This document shows, piece after piece, positions 1 to 9,626 of a stretch of DNA of 64,000 nucleotides. A program made the position numbers and the translations under genes. The notes below the pieces were generated by a model that saw only the letters and a program-made list of their open reading frames with translations, was not told the DNA's origin and did not search any database. Source of the stretch: DATAOG01 sp963840925 (lineage in GTDB: Bacteria > Pseudomonadota > Alphaproteobacteria > Geminicoccales > Geminicoccaceae); contig CAWJAY010000042.1 of assembly GCA_963840925.1 (NCBI GenBank), positions 62,001 to 126,000 on the forward strand. Reading direction: 5' to 3'. The number at the start of each line of letters is the position of its first letter. Position 1 is the stretch's first letter.

Positions 1-152
1 CGATCATGGAGACGATCCTGCTCGAGACCATGTTCGAGCTGCCGTCCTTGCACGGGGTCGAGGAGGTGGTGATCAACAAGGAGGTCGCCAACACCAACGC
101 CAAGCCGGTTTACGTCTACGCCAAGGCCGCCCGCGACGACCGGGCGAGCTGA
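1..152 (+). CDS. clpX: ATP-dependent Clp protease ATP-binding subunit ClpX, C-terminal end (partial)
   Basis: The reading frame enters from the left edge (first full codon at position 3) and stops with TGA at 150-152. The 49 visible residues match the C-terminus of ClpX, the AAA+ unfoldase of the ClpXP protease: an IMETILLETMFELPS helix followed by GVEEVVINKEV and a KPVYVYA strand. The rest of the gene lies upstream of the window. The next gene is on the opposite strand, so transcription converges at about 152-179. Confidence 0.9.
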   Translation, partial: IMETILLETMFELPSLHGVEEVVINKEVANTNAKPVYVYAKAARDDRAS

Positions 153-178
153 ACCCCACCCCGCCCTCAGAGCCCGCT

Positions 179-2407
179 TCAGAGAATAACGTCGATCCGG
201 CCGTCGCCGGCCCGGTCGAGCACGTTGACCGAGACCTCGCGGCCGTAGCGACGGAGCATGACGTCGAAGCGGCTGGCGCCGATCCGCAGGTTGCGGATCA
301 CCACGTGATCGAGAAATTCGGGCAGGCGCGGCTGGCGGAAGCGGACGCGCTCTCCGGCCGGGTCGAAGCCGAGGCCCAGGCAGGCCTGGAGGAAGGCGAG
401 CGGCGCTGCGCTCGCCCACGCCTGCGGCGAGCAGGCGACCGGATAGAAGGTCGGCCGCCTGCCGGGCAGCCGCCGGAACCCGCAGAACAGCTCCGGCAGG
501 CGGCGCAGGTCCATGTAGGCGGCGGCCTCGAACATGCCTGAGAAGATCTGGAGCGCGTGGCTGCTCAGCCCATAGCGGGCGAAGCCAAGCGCGATCAGCG
601 CGTTGTCGTGCGGCCAGACCGAGCCGTTGTGGTAGGAGACCGGGTTGTACCGGGTCTCGCTCCGGGCGACCGTTCGGATGCCCCAGCCAGAGAAGAAATC
701 CCGCTGGATCAGCAAATCGGCCGTGCGCGCAGCATGCTCGGGGCTCGCGATGCCGGACAGCAGGACCTGGCCGGCGTTGGAGGTGCGCACCTGGCACGGC
801 TGCTTGGCGCCGTCCAGCGCCAGCGCGTAGGTCCCGATCTCTTCGCACCAGAACGCTGTCTCGAACCGCTGTTTGAGGATCGCGGCCTCACTCTCCAGGC
901 GCAGGGCCAACGGCCGCGCGCCGAGCGCCGCGGCCAGGCGGGCGGCGTGGCGCTTGGCGGCGTAGACGTAGCCCTGGACCTCGCAGAGCGCGATCGGACC
1001 CTCGGCCAGACGGCCGTCGGCGTGAAAGACCAAATCCTCGGAATCCTTCCAGCCCTGGTTGCTGAGCCCGCGCTCGGTATGAGTGCGATACTCGACGAAG
1101 CCGTCACGGTCGCGGTCGCCCCACTCGTCGATCCAGCGCAAGGCCGCCTGCACGCTCGGCCATAGCGCCTCCAGCCGGGCGAGATCGCCGGTGCGCTCGA
1201 AATACATGCCAGCCAGCATCACGAACAGCGGCGTGCTGTCGACCGCGCCATAGTATTGGCCAAACGGCACCTCGCCGAGCGCTGCCATCTCGCCGTGCCG
1301 GGTCTCGTGCAGGATCTTGCCGGGCTCGGCGTCGGCCTCCGGGCGATGCGCGGTTGCCTGGTGCGCCGCGAGGAAGCCGAGCACGCCGTCCGCGATGGTC
1401 GGATCGAGCCAGAGCAGCTGCGCCGCGGTGATGATCCCATCGCGCCCGAACGCGGTGCTGAACCAGGGAATCCCGGCGTACGGGTAGGGCCCGTACGGCG
1501 TGTCGGTGATCAGCATCGTAAGGTCGGCCATCGAGCGGCAGGCGACCTCGTTGAAGACCTGGTTCGAGGTCTCCACCGTCGCCACCCGCCGTCCGGCTGC
1601 GCGCTGCGCCCGACGAGCGGCGCGCATGCCGGTGAAGAAGCGCCTGGCGCCGACAGCTTGTTCCACCTCGCCATCGCAACGAACGGTAAGGAACAGCGAG
1701 GTCCGTTCCCCGGGGCCGAGCGTAAGCGCGAAACTCGCTCGGTCGATCTGCAGGTCCTGGGGGGCGGGGCCGAACTCGAGCGTGGTCTGCCAGACGTCGC
1801 CGGCGAGTCCGTGATAGGTGAACACGACCGCCTGCGCTCCTGCCAGCCGCGCCTCGATCCGCCCGCGCGCCGCCCGGCGCTGGCCGCGGACCTCGAACAG
1901 ATCGGCGAAATCGGCGCCGAACGTGAAGGTCAGCGCGACCGCATGCGGCCGCTCACCGAAGTTGCGCACGCCGAGCCGCTCGAAGGTCTGCGCCTGCCAC
2001 ATGAACTTCGATCGGAGCATGTGGATCGTGTCGCGCGGCAGATGCAGCCGATGGCGTCGATCGAAGAAGTCGGGGTTGGTGAGGTCGGCGGTCAGGACCG
2101 TGTTGTTGTCCTGCACCGTCGAGCTCAGCAGCAGCGGCCGCCGGTCGTTGATCAGCAGCTGCAGGCTGGACAGATAGCGGGTGTCCTTGTGGTAGATCCC
2201 CTCCGGGCTGCCTTCACCGGCGACCAGATCGCCGTAGTGATCGAACAGACCGAAGGTGTCGCCGTGCTTGAGCGTGCGCGGCCGGCGCTCGGCGAGCGAT
2301 GAGGTGGCCGGGATGTAGAAGGTGATCGCGGGCGTCGGCGGCGGCGGCTCGGCTGCCGGCGCGATGCTTCTGGGATCGGCGACGTTGGTCGCGACCTCGT
2401 CGGTCAT
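179..2407 (-). CDS. Amylo-alpha-1,6-glucosidase / glycogen debranching enzyme family protein
   Basis: A 742-residue intact protein. The N-terminal third (about residues 30-250) looks like the bacterial debranching-enzyme N-terminal domain (LKHGDTFGLFDHYGD, GIYHKDTRYLSSL). The remainder is the (alpha/alpha)6 catalytic barrel, with landmarks PWFSTAFGRDG, NQGWKDSED and YHNGSVWPHDN. The family hydrolyses alpha-1,6 branch linkages of glycogen-like glucans, though some members act on other glycosides. Its start codon overlaps the stop of the upstream GT4 gene (ATGA at 2404-2407), so the two are translationally coupled. There is no signal peptide, so it is cytoplasmic. The exact substrate is not visible from sequence. 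Confidence 0.88.
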   Translation of the reverse strand: MTDEVATNVADPRSIAPAAEPPPPTPAITFYIPATSSLAERRPRTLKHGDTFGLFDHYGDLVAGEGSPEGIYHKDTRYLSSLQLLINDRRPLLLSSTVQDNNTVLTADLTNPDFFDRRHRLHLPRDTIHMLRSKFMWQAQTFERLGVRNFGERPHAVALTFTFGADFADLFEVRGQRRAARGRIEARLAGAQAVVFTYHGLAGDVWQTTLEFGPAPQDLQIDRASFALTLGPGERTSLFLTVRCDGEVEQAVGARRFFTGMRAARRAQRAAGRRVATVETSNQVFNEVACRSMADLTMLITDTPYGPYPYAGIPWFSTAFGRDGIITAAQLLWLDPTIADGVLGFLAAHQATAHRPEADAEPGKILHETRHGEMAALGEVPFGQYYGAVDSTPLFVMLAGMYFERTGDLARLEALWPSVQAALRWIDEWGDRDRDGFVEYRTHTERGLSNQGWKDSEDLVFHADGRLAEGPIALCEVQGYVYAAKRHAARLAAALGARPLALRLESEAAILKQRFETAFWCEEIGTYALALDGAKQPCQVRTSNAGQVLLSGIASPEHAARTADLLIQRDFFSGWGIRTVARSETRYNPVSYHNGSVWPHDNALIALGFARYGLSSHALQIFSGMFEAAAYMDLRRLPELFCGFRRLPGRRPTFYPVACSPQAWASAAPLAFLQACLGLGFDPAGERVRFRQPRLPEFLDHVVIRNLRIGASRFDVMLRRYGREVSVNVLDRAGDGRIDVIL

Positions 2408-3501
2408 GATCTCAGTTGAAGCAGCCGAGGCTCGGCCGTTTCAGGGCTGGCCGCGGCCAACAGTGCACTTGGCAAGGGCTTCAGAACCTCCTCATAGACC
2501 CGCAGATAGTTGCGCGCCATCACCTCCGCCGTGAAGCGCCGCTCAAACGTGCGCCGGACCGCGCGGCGGTCGAGGGCGCCGATCTGGCCGACGGCCGCGA
2601 CGGCGCCGTCGAAGTCGTCGACGATCAGGCCGCTCACGCCATGCTCGACCACCTCCGGCACCGAGCCGTGGCGGTAAGCGACGACCGGCGTGCCGCAGGC
2701 CATCGCCTCGATCAGCACCAATCCGAACGGCTCCGGCCAGTCGATCGGAAACAGCAGGGCCCTGGCGTTGCCAAGGAAATCACCCTTCCCGTCATCACCG
2801 ATCTCACCGATGTACTCGATCAGCGGGTGAGCGAGCAATGGTTGAATCTCCCGTTGGAAATAATCGCGATCGGCCGGGTCGACCTTGGCCGCGATCTTGA
2901 GCCTGATGCCGGCGCGCTTGGCGATCTCGATCGCGCGGTCGGGCCGCTTCTCGGGCGCGATACGGCCGAGGAAGGCAAGATAGCCGCCGCAGGGCGAAGC
3001 CGTGAACGGCAGCGGGTCGGCGGGCACGCCGTGATGGACCGTGCCGATCCAGTTCAGGTGCGGCAATGGCCGGCGCTGGTCGTGCGAGATCGAGACCAGG
3101 CGATGCTCGGGAAAACGGGCGTAGAATGGCCCGAGGTCCTTGATGTCGAGCCGGCCGTGCAGCGTCGTGAGGGTCCGGTCCGCGAGCTCGCGGAACATGG
3201 CCATGTGCAGCAGGTCGATATGAAAATGGATGATGTCGAACTCGTCGGCCCGCTCCCGCAGCCGATCGAGCATCGTCAGATGCGCGGCCAGATCGGACTT
3301 CAAAGCCGGATCCAGACGCAGTGGCCGGTCGCGGCACGCGATCTGGCGCGCCCGCGTGCCGCCCTCGGCACTCGCGAACAGCGTGACGTCGTGGCCGAGA
3401 TCGATCAGCGCGTCGGTCAGATAAGCGACTATGCGCTCGGTGCCGCCGTAGAGCTTCGGCGGCACCGCTTCGTGGAGGGGGGCGATCTGCGCGATCCTCA
3501 T
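2404..3501 (-). CDS. Glycosyltransferase family 4 (GT4) protein
   Basis: About 365 residues. The start is placed at the ATG at 3499-3501 (MRIAQIAPL), not the longer upstream reading frame. A GGGAG ribosome-binding site lies about 9 nt upstream, and the usual N-terminal Rossmann strand begins there. GT-B fold landmarks are PPKLYGGTERIVAYL near the N-terminus, GRIAPEKRPDRAIE mid-protein, and the donor-sugar E-x7-E segment EPFGLVLIEAMACGTPVV followed by GSVPEVV. The family transfers a sugar from a nucleotide-sugar donor. Coupling to the debranching enzyme suggests storage or compatible glucan metabolism, which is inference. Confidence 0.88.
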   Translation of the reverse strand: MRIAQIAPLHEAVPPKLYGGTERIVAYLTDALIDLGHDVTLFASAEGGTRARQIACRDRPLRLDPALKSDLAAHLTMLDRLRERADEFDIIHFHIDLLHMAMFRELADRTLTTLHGRLDIKDLGPFYARFPEHRLVSISHDQRRPLPHLNWIGTVHHGVPADPLPFTASPCGGYLAFLGRIAPEKRPDRAIEIAKRAGIRLKIAAKVDPADRDYFQREIQPLLAHPLIEYIGEIGDDGKGDFLGNARALLFPIDWPEPFGLVLIEAMACGTPVVAYRHGSVPEVVEHGVSGLIVDDFDGAVAAVGQIGALDRRAVRRTFERRFTAEVMARNYLRVYEEVLKPLPSALLAAASPETAEPRLLQLRS

Positions 3502-3742
3502 GCATCCGACTCCCGAAAGGTGAAGCCCTCGGATGTAGAAACCGCTTGTCCGGGATTTCGTCACACCAGCGACCGGTGTGCTTACGAAAAAATCGGCACG
3601 AAGCGGGCGGCCGCGCCCGGAACAGCGCCCGCGTTCGCCCGCCGGTCCGCTGACCACTAGCGCTGGACCGCTGCGGCGCTCGCCGCCATGATGGTCCGGC
3701 CTGCCGGCTTGCGAACCGGCACGATCATGGAGGGGGTGTCTG
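3502..3742. other. Divergent intergenic region between GT4 gene and tauA
   Basis: About 240 bp separate the divergently transcribed GT4 gene and tauA. The right end has a strong GGAGGGGG ribosome-binding site about 6 nt before the tauA ATG at 3743. No convincing -10/-35 pair or named operator was recognised. Promoters for both directions are expected here. Confidence 0.4.
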
Positions 3743-4758
3743 ATGCGGTGGCAACGACTTCTCGGACCGGCGGCCGGGCTCGGGCTCGGCGCGCTGATCG
3801 AGCGGCGGGGCGGCCGCCGAGACCGTCACGGTCGGCTATCAGCTGATCTACAATCCGTGGCTGGTGCCGATCGCGGACGACGCGTTCTCGAGGGCGACCG
3901 GCTGGGAGGTCGAGTACCGGCAGTTCGATTCGGGCGCCAAGGTGATCACCGCGATGGCGTCCGGCGACGTCCAGATCGCGCTCGCGGGCTCGAGCCCGAT
4001 CGCCGCGGGCGTCAGCCAGGGCGTCGACATGCAGCTGGTCTGGATCGTCGAGGACATCGCCGACGCCGAGGCGCTGGTCGCGCGCGAGGGCTCGGGCATC
4101 GCCAAGGTCGAGGACCTCAGGGGCAAGAAGGTCGGCGTGCCGTTCGTCTCGACCACCCACTTCCATCTGCTGTTCGCGCTCGAGCACTACGGCGTCGACC
4201 CGGACGAGGTCGAGGTCCTCAACCTGCAGCCGCCGCAGATCGCGGCCGCCTGGGAGCGCGGCGACATCGACGCCGCGTTCGTCTGGGACCCGGCGCTCGG
4301 CCAGATCAAGCAGAACGGCAAGGTCGTGGTCACCTCGGGCGAGCTCAGCGCGCTCGGCCGGCCGACCTTCGATGGCCTGGTCGTCAACAAGACCTGGGCC
4401 GAGGCAGAACGCCGAGGGGCTGGCGAAGTTCATCAGGGTGATCGCCGAGGCCGATGCCGACTATCGCGACAACAAGGACGCCTGGACCGCGGATTCCGAG
4501 CCGGTCAAGAAGATCGTGGGCGTGGTCGGCGGCAATGCCGAGGACGTGCCGGGCGTGCTCGCGCTCTACGAGTTCCCGACCATGGAGGAGCAGGCGTCCT
4601 GCGACTGGCTGGGCTGCGGCGCCGAGGGTGGTGCGGTCAAGGCGCTGGTCTTCACCTCCGAGTTCCTCAAGGAGCAGCAGAAGATCCCGGACGTGCTGGC
4701 CGACTACGCGCCGTTCGTGACGCCCGAGTACGTCGAGATGGCGCTGAGGGCAGAGTAG
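3743..4758 (+). CDS. tauA: Taurine ABC transporter substrate-binding protein TauA (frameshifted in this sequence)
   Basis: Periplasmic binding protein of a taurine/sulfonate importer. A signal-peptide-like start (MRWQRLLGPAAG) follows a GGAGGGGG site. The mature part has the TauA landmarks FDSGAKVITAMASGDVQIA, GSSPIA, VPFVSTTHFHLLFAL, NLQPPQIAAAWERGDIDAAFVWDPA and, near the end, TSEFLKEQQKIPDVLADYAPFV. The reading frame moves by +1 twice, near 3810-3830 and near 4400 (an extra base in GAGGCAGAAC). Each shift behaves as one inserted base. tauB and tauC follow immediately. The family assignment is firm from continuous similarity across the frames. Confidence 0.85.
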
Positions 4759-4806
4759 GCGCGTGCCGGCGCCGCGCGCGGCGGCCCGGCTCCGGCTGCC
4801 AGCGCC

Positions 4807-5587
4807 ATGCTCGAGGTGCAGGGACCTCTCGGTCGTCTACCCGGCGCGCGAGCGGCGCGCCGGTCGAGGCGCTCTCGGGACGTCTCGCTGACGATCGAGC
4901 AGGGCGACTTCGTCGTGGCGCTCGGCGAGTCCGGCTGCGGCAAGACCACGCTGCTCAACGTGCTGGCGGGCTTCCTGCAGCCGACCGCGGGCGAGGTGCT
5001 GCTGGGCGGGCGGCAGGATCGAGGGTCCGGGCGCGGACCGCGGCGTGGTGTTCCAGAAGCACGCGCTGATGCCCTGGCTGAACGTGGTCGAGAACGTCGA
5101 GTTCGGCCTGATGCTGCAGGGCAGGGGCCGCGCCGAGCGGCGCGAGGTGGCGCTGCGCAACCTCCATCTGGTCGGCCTCGACGGCTTCGTCCGGGCGACC
5201 GGTCTACGAGCTCTCGGGCGGCATGCAGCAGCGGGTCGGGCTCGCCCGGGCGCTGACCAGCGATCCCGCGATGCTCGCTGATGGACGAGCCGCTCGGCGC
5301 GCTCGACAGCCTGACCCGGGAGACCATGCAGGAGCTGATCCTCGACGTCTGGCGGGCGACCGGCAAGATGGTGTTCTTCATCACCCACGGCGTCGAGGAG
5401 GCGCTGTTCATGGCGACCCGGCTGATCGTGATGTCGCCGCGCCCGGGCCGCATCACGCACCGCTTCGAGCTCGACTTCGGCCGGCGCTTCTTCGAGCGGC
5501 GCGATGCGCGCGCGATCAAGTCCGACCCCGACTTCATCGCCGAGGCGCGAGGAGGTGCTGGACATCATCCACGGACCGGCGGCCTGA
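4807..5587 (+). CDS. tauB: Taurine ABC transporter ATP-binding protein TauB (multiple frameshifts)
   Basis: ATPase of the sulfonate importer. The ABC signatures are spread over several frames: Walker A GESGCGKTT, Q-loop VVFQKHALMPWLNV, signature YELSGGMQQRVGLARAL, Walker B LLMDEPLGALD and H-loop FFITHGVEEALF. The TauB/SsuB-like C-terminus is RLIVMSPRPGRI followed by DFIAEAREEV. About seven one-base insertions (three before 4880, then near 5022, 5205, 5278 and 5548) are needed to read it as one protein ending at TGA 5585-5587. tauA lies 48 bp upstream and tauC starts about 10 bp downstream. Confidence 0.83.
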
Positions 5588-5596
5588 AGGCGCCAG

Positions 5597-6481
5597 ATGG
5601 CGGCGCTCGTTGCGCGAGCGAGCTGAGCGGCGCCGGCCGGCCGGCCGGGCTGGCTCGGCGGCGGCTCGGCGCGGCGCCGGCCGGGCCCGGCGAGGCCTAC
5701 GGCGCGCCCGGCCAGGGCAGCGAGCGTGCTGATCAGCCTGGTCACGGTGCTGGCGCTGCTGGCGCTGTGGTGGCTGGTCACGCTGCGCGGGCTAGATCAA
5801 GCCGCTGTTCCTGCCCTCGCCCGCGGCGGTCGTCGCGCAGTTCGTCGACGGTCGCGAGGACGGCTTCGGCGGCTCGACGCTGCTCGAGCACACGCTCTGG
5901 AGCCTCTATCGCGTGTTCGCGGCCTTCCTGCTCGCCTGCCTGACCGCGATCCCGGTCGGCATCGCGATGGGCGTCAGCCGGGTGTTCCGCGGCGTCTTCG
6001 ACCCGCCGATCGAGTTCTACCGGCCGATCCCGCCGCTCGCCTATCTGCCGCTGATCATCATCTGGTTCGGGATCGGCGACCTCGGCAAGGTCGATCCTGA
6101 TCTACCTCGCGGTGTTCGCGCCCTTGGCGCTGAACGCGCGCGCCGGCGTGCGCTCGGTCTCGCTCGAGCAGATCCACGCCGCCTACTCGCTCGGCGCCTC
6201 GCGCCTGCAGGTGATCCGCCACGTGATCCTGCCGGCGGCGCTGCCCGAGATCCTGACCGGCATGCGGATCGGGATCGGCTTCGGCTGGACCACGCTGGTC
6301 GCGGCCGAGATGGTCGCGGCGACCGCCGGGCTCGGGCTACATGGTGCTGAACGCGGCCGAGTTCCTGCGCAGCGACGTCGTGATCATGGGCATCGTGGTG
6401 ATCGGCGCGCTCGCCTACCTGTTCGACCTGCTGATGCGCCGCATCGAGCGCGCGCTGGTGCCGTGGAAGGGGCGGATGTAG
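5597..6481 (+). CDS. tauC: Taurine ABC transporter permease TauC (multiple frameshifts)
   Basis: Inner-membrane permease of the binding-protein-dependent (BPD_transp_1) type. Segments in successive frames read LITVLALLALWWLVTLRGL, IPVGIAMGVSRVFRG, FYRPIPPLAYLPLIIIWFGIG, ILIYLAVFAPLALNARAGVRSV, ALPEILTGMRIGIGFGWTTLVAAEM and FDLLMRRIERALVPWKG. The EAA loop (LGASRLQVIRHVILPAALPE) is intact. These match E. coli TauC closely in order and spacing. One-base insertions lie near 5793 (GGGCTAGATC), 6093 and 6343, and the first 100 bp also need correction. The start at 5597 is approximate. The stop TAG is at 6479-6481. Confidence 0.8.
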
Positions 6482-6486
6482 AGGTC

Positions 6487-7446
6487 ATGATCCGGACACG
6501 CCTGACCGAGACGCTCGGGATCGAGCACCCTATCCTGCTCGCACCCATGGGCCTGGTCGCCGGCGGCGAGCTCGCCGCGGCGGTGTCGGCGGCCGGCGGT
6601 CTCGGCCTGATCGGCGGCGGTTACGGCGATGCGGCTGGCTCAAGGAGCAGTTCGCGGCGGCCGGCAACCAGCCGGTCGGCGCCGGCTTCATCACCTGGTC
6701 GCTGGCCAGGCAGCCGGAGCTGCTCGAGCTCTGCCTCGAACGCAGCCCGCGGGCCATGATCTTCGCGTTCGGCGACGCCACGCCGTTCATTGCCAGGTGC
6801 AAGGCCGCCGGCGTGCCGACGATCTGGCAGGTGCAGCGGCTCGACCAGGCACGCCAGGCGCTCGCGGCCGGCGCCGACATCCTGGTCGCCCAGGGTCAGG
6901 AGCGGCGGTCACGGCCTCGAGCGCGGCCTGACGGTGCTGCTGCCCGCGATCCGCGATCTTGCGGGCGAGGATCGGATCGTGCTCGCCGCGGGCGGCATCG
7001 GCGACGGCCGCGGGCTCGCCGCGAGCTCGATGCTCGGCGCCGATGGCGTCATGATGGGCACGCGCTTCTTCGCGGCCGCCGAGGCGCTCGGTCCGCCCGG
7101 GGCCGGCACGCGGCTGGTCGCGGCCTCGGGCGACGATAGCGTGCGCACGCGGGTGTTCGACCTCGCGCGCGGTCACGACTGGCCGGGAGAGTTCACCGGA
7201 CGGGTGCTGCACAACGAGTTCTCGCGCCGCTGGCATGGCGATGTCGCCGGCCTGAGGGCGCAGCTCGAAGGCGAGCGCGCCCGCTACGAGGCCACCGCCG
7301 CGGACGACCTCGCGACCCGGGTCGTCCACGCCGGCGAGGTTGTCGACCTGATCGCCGCGTCCTGCCGGCGGCCGAGATCGTCGCGCGACCGTGGCCGAAG
7401 CGAGGCGGCTCCTCGAAAGCGCGCCGGCCCGTTACTCTCGGCCTGA
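6487..7446 (+). CDS. Nitronate monooxygenase / 2-nitropropane dioxygenase family flavoprotein (frameshifted)
   Basis: A TIM-barrel FMN enzyme starting 6 nt after tauC, so likely in the same operon. Landmarks: TLGIEHPILLAPMGLVAGGELAAAVS at the N-terminus, the GGHGLERG phosphate/FMN segment with the family His, LAAGGIGDGRGLAASSMLGADGVMMGTRF, then a C-terminal HNEFSRRWHGD. The family oxidises alkyl nitronates using O2 and FMN; many members have unknown physiological substrates. Frame changes near 6635, 6905 and 7365-7430 behave mostly as single-base insertions, so the C-terminus is approximate. Its link to the taurine genes is by position only. Confidence 0.75.
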
Positions 7447-7453
7447 CCCAGGC

Positions 7454-8820
7454 TCAGTGCGGCGCCGCCGCGGCCAGGCGGTCGTGGGCCTCCTGGCTGC
7501 TGGTCGAGAGCCGTTGCAGCAGCGCGCGGGCGCCCTCCGGCAGGTCGGTGCGGGCGAGCGCCTGCTCGGCTGGCCTGGAGGTGGGCTTCGGCCGCTTGCG
7601 CTCCTGCAGCACGGTGTGGCGCTGGTCGCGCGCGAGCGCCGCCTTGACCCGGGTCGCGAGCTCGCGCACGGTCTCGAGGTCGGCGTCCGGGTCGGCGGCA
7701 GGTCGTCGAGCTCGCGGATGGCATCGCCAAGCCGCGCGGCCGCCGCGCGCCGCTCGTCCGCCAGCTCGCGCAGCGTCCCGCGAGCGGGCTGTCGGCCAGG
7801 ATGTCGGCGGCCGCCGTCATGGCCATCGGCGACCTCGAGGCGGGCCACACGACATCCTGCAGGGCGGTCTGCAGCTCGTTCGCAGCAGCATGGCCATCTT
7901 CGCCTCCCGACGGTTGGTAGGACGCCGGGACGAACACCTCGAGCGCGCGCGGCACGACCCTGAACTCGCGCCGGGGTGTGGTCGTGAGCTCGCCGTCGGT
8001 GTTGACCGGCATCGGCCGCCGGGTGCTGACCTCGACCACCGCCCGCGCATGACGCAGAGCCGTCTCGCTCCGGCGCAGCCGGCCCAAGCGAAGCGCGGGG
8101 AACAGCGGCAGCAGGCGCCAGAAGCTGCCCGGCCGCAGGCAGTAGACGTCGAGCCAGCCGTCGTCGATCGCGGCGTCCTCGCTGACCGTCATGCCGCCGC
8201 CGTAGTGGCGGCCGTTGCCGACCGTGACCTGGATCGCGCGCAGCTGGCAGGCGGTCGTCGCAGCGCAGCCGGGCGCGGAACGGCTTGGTCGAGCGCTAGG
8301 CGTCGCGCAGGCTCAGCACGTAGGCGAAGAGCCAATAGCGGCGCTTGCGCTCGGCCGTGTGGTGGCGCGTGACCTCGGCCGACAGCCCGATGCTCGCGGC
8401 GTTGAAGAAGTACTTGCCGTTGACCTGGCCGAGGTCGATCCGCGTGCCGCCGGCCGTCGGCGATCACCGCCGCGGCCGCCGCGAGATCGGTCGGGATCGC
8501 CGAGCGTGCGCGCGAGATCGTTGGCGGTCCCGGTCGGCAGGATGCCGAACGCCAGCTGGCATTCGACCAGCACGTCGGCGGCGGCGTTCATCGTGCCGTC
8601 GCCGCCGGCAAGGATGACGAAGTCGATGTCGTCGCAGTCGCGCCGGATGATCTCGCCGACCTCGTGGGAGCGCTCGCAATGCCGCTCGACGACGCTGATG
8701 CCGGCAGACCTGAGCGCGCCCAGCGCCGCCGACAGGTCGCCCTTGCCGGTGCGGCTGTGCCGATTGACGATCAGCAGCGCCGTTCGCCAGTCGCAACCTC
8801 TCCTTCGTTGCCAGGAACAC
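7454..8820 (-). CDS. Diacylglycerol/lipid kinase family protein (YegS/LCB5-like) with C-terminal extension (frameshifted)
   Basis: The DAGK catalytic landmarks are present across frames: LIVNRHSRTGKGDL near the N-terminus, then FVILAGGDGTMNAAADVLVECQLAFGILPTGTANDLARTLGI, the nucleotide-binding GGDGT and the LPTGTANDLAR loop. A beta-sandwich domain follows. The protein then continues for about 130 residues of Arg/Glu/Ala-rich helical sequence ending RLSTSSQEAHDRLAAAAPH, which is not part of a normal YegS kinase. At least five frame changes are needed. The start is either ATG 8820 or a TTG a few codons later behind GGAGAG. It lies downstream of xsc and the SIMPL gene and is convergent with the nitronate monooxygenase. 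Confidence 0.68.
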
Positions 8821-8870
8821 CGACGCTAGCGGCGTTGTTCGATGCTCGGGCCGCGGGCCGTGGGCGACCC

Positions 8871-9625
8871 CTAGCGGCCGAGGCGGTACTCGACCGTGCT
8901 GACCACGCGGACCTTCTTGTCCTGCTGGTTGGGCTCGAACAGGTTGGGCGCGGGATCGCGCGCCAGGATCTCGAACAGGCCCTGCGAGGCGCGCCGGATC
9001 TCGGCGATCGCGCTGCCGGAATCGGCGGCGAACTGCTCGGCGGCGGCGCGCGCGTTGCGGGTCGCCTCGGCGAGCAGCTCGGGCTTGATGTCGTTGAGCT
9101 TGGTGAACAGATAGATGGGCCCGCCGGAATCGACCAGCACGACGCCGCGCCTGACCAGCTCGCCGGTCGTTGGTTGAGCTCGGGCGACGAGGTCGACCTG
9201 CTCGGTGCGCACGATCACGGTCTGGGCGAGGATGAAGCGGTTGTCGCCCACGCCCTCGGGCCGGTAGGGCTGGGCCAACAGGTCAGTGACCTCGACCCGC
9301 TGCGGCTGGATCGCCGCGTCCTCGATCCCCTGCTCGGTCAGGAAGCCTCGTGATCGTCGCCGAGGTCGGCATCGATCTGCTCCTGGACCTCGCCGAGGTC
9401 GTCGCCGGTCGCGGTGATCCGCAGCGGCCAGACCGCGAGGTCGGCGCTGACGAAGGTCTCGGCCAGGCCCTTGACGGTGACGTAGCGATCGGCGCTGCGG
9501 CCCGCGCTCGAAGCCGCGGCCGACCAGGAAGCCCGCGCCGACCAGCCCGAGGCCGAGGATCACCGCCGCGAGGAGCAGCGCCCAGGCGGCGGCGCGGCGC
9601 CGCGGCCGGCGAGCGGGGTCGCCAC
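8871..9625 (-). CDS. SIMPL domain-containing (DUF541) membrane-anchored protein (frameshifted)
   Basis: The N-terminus is Arg-rich followed by one hydrophobic segment (WALLLAAVILGLGLVGAGFLVG), so it is probably anchored with the domain outside the cytoplasm. The SIMPL domain follows: DRYVTVKGLAETFVSADLAVW, then LTEQGIEDAAIQPQRVEVTD, RFILAQTVIVRT, FTKLNDIKPELLAEATRNARAAAEQFA and a terminal VVSTVEYRLGR. The domain is widespread, with no fixed biochemical role. The GTG start at 9623-9625 directly abuts the xsc stop at 9627. Two or three single-base shifts fall between 9330 and 9610. Confidence 0.72.
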
Positions 9626-9626
9626 G

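Noticed and set aside
1256..3660. Long plus-strand frames opposite the debranching enzyme and GT4 genes
   Set aside because: Shadow frames; the minus-strand proteins carry clear family motifs and an ATGA overlap.
4807..6481. Programmed ribosomal frameshifting in tauB/tauC
   Set aside because: The shifts occur many times per gene, at unrelated sequence contexts and without slippery heptamers or downstream structures.
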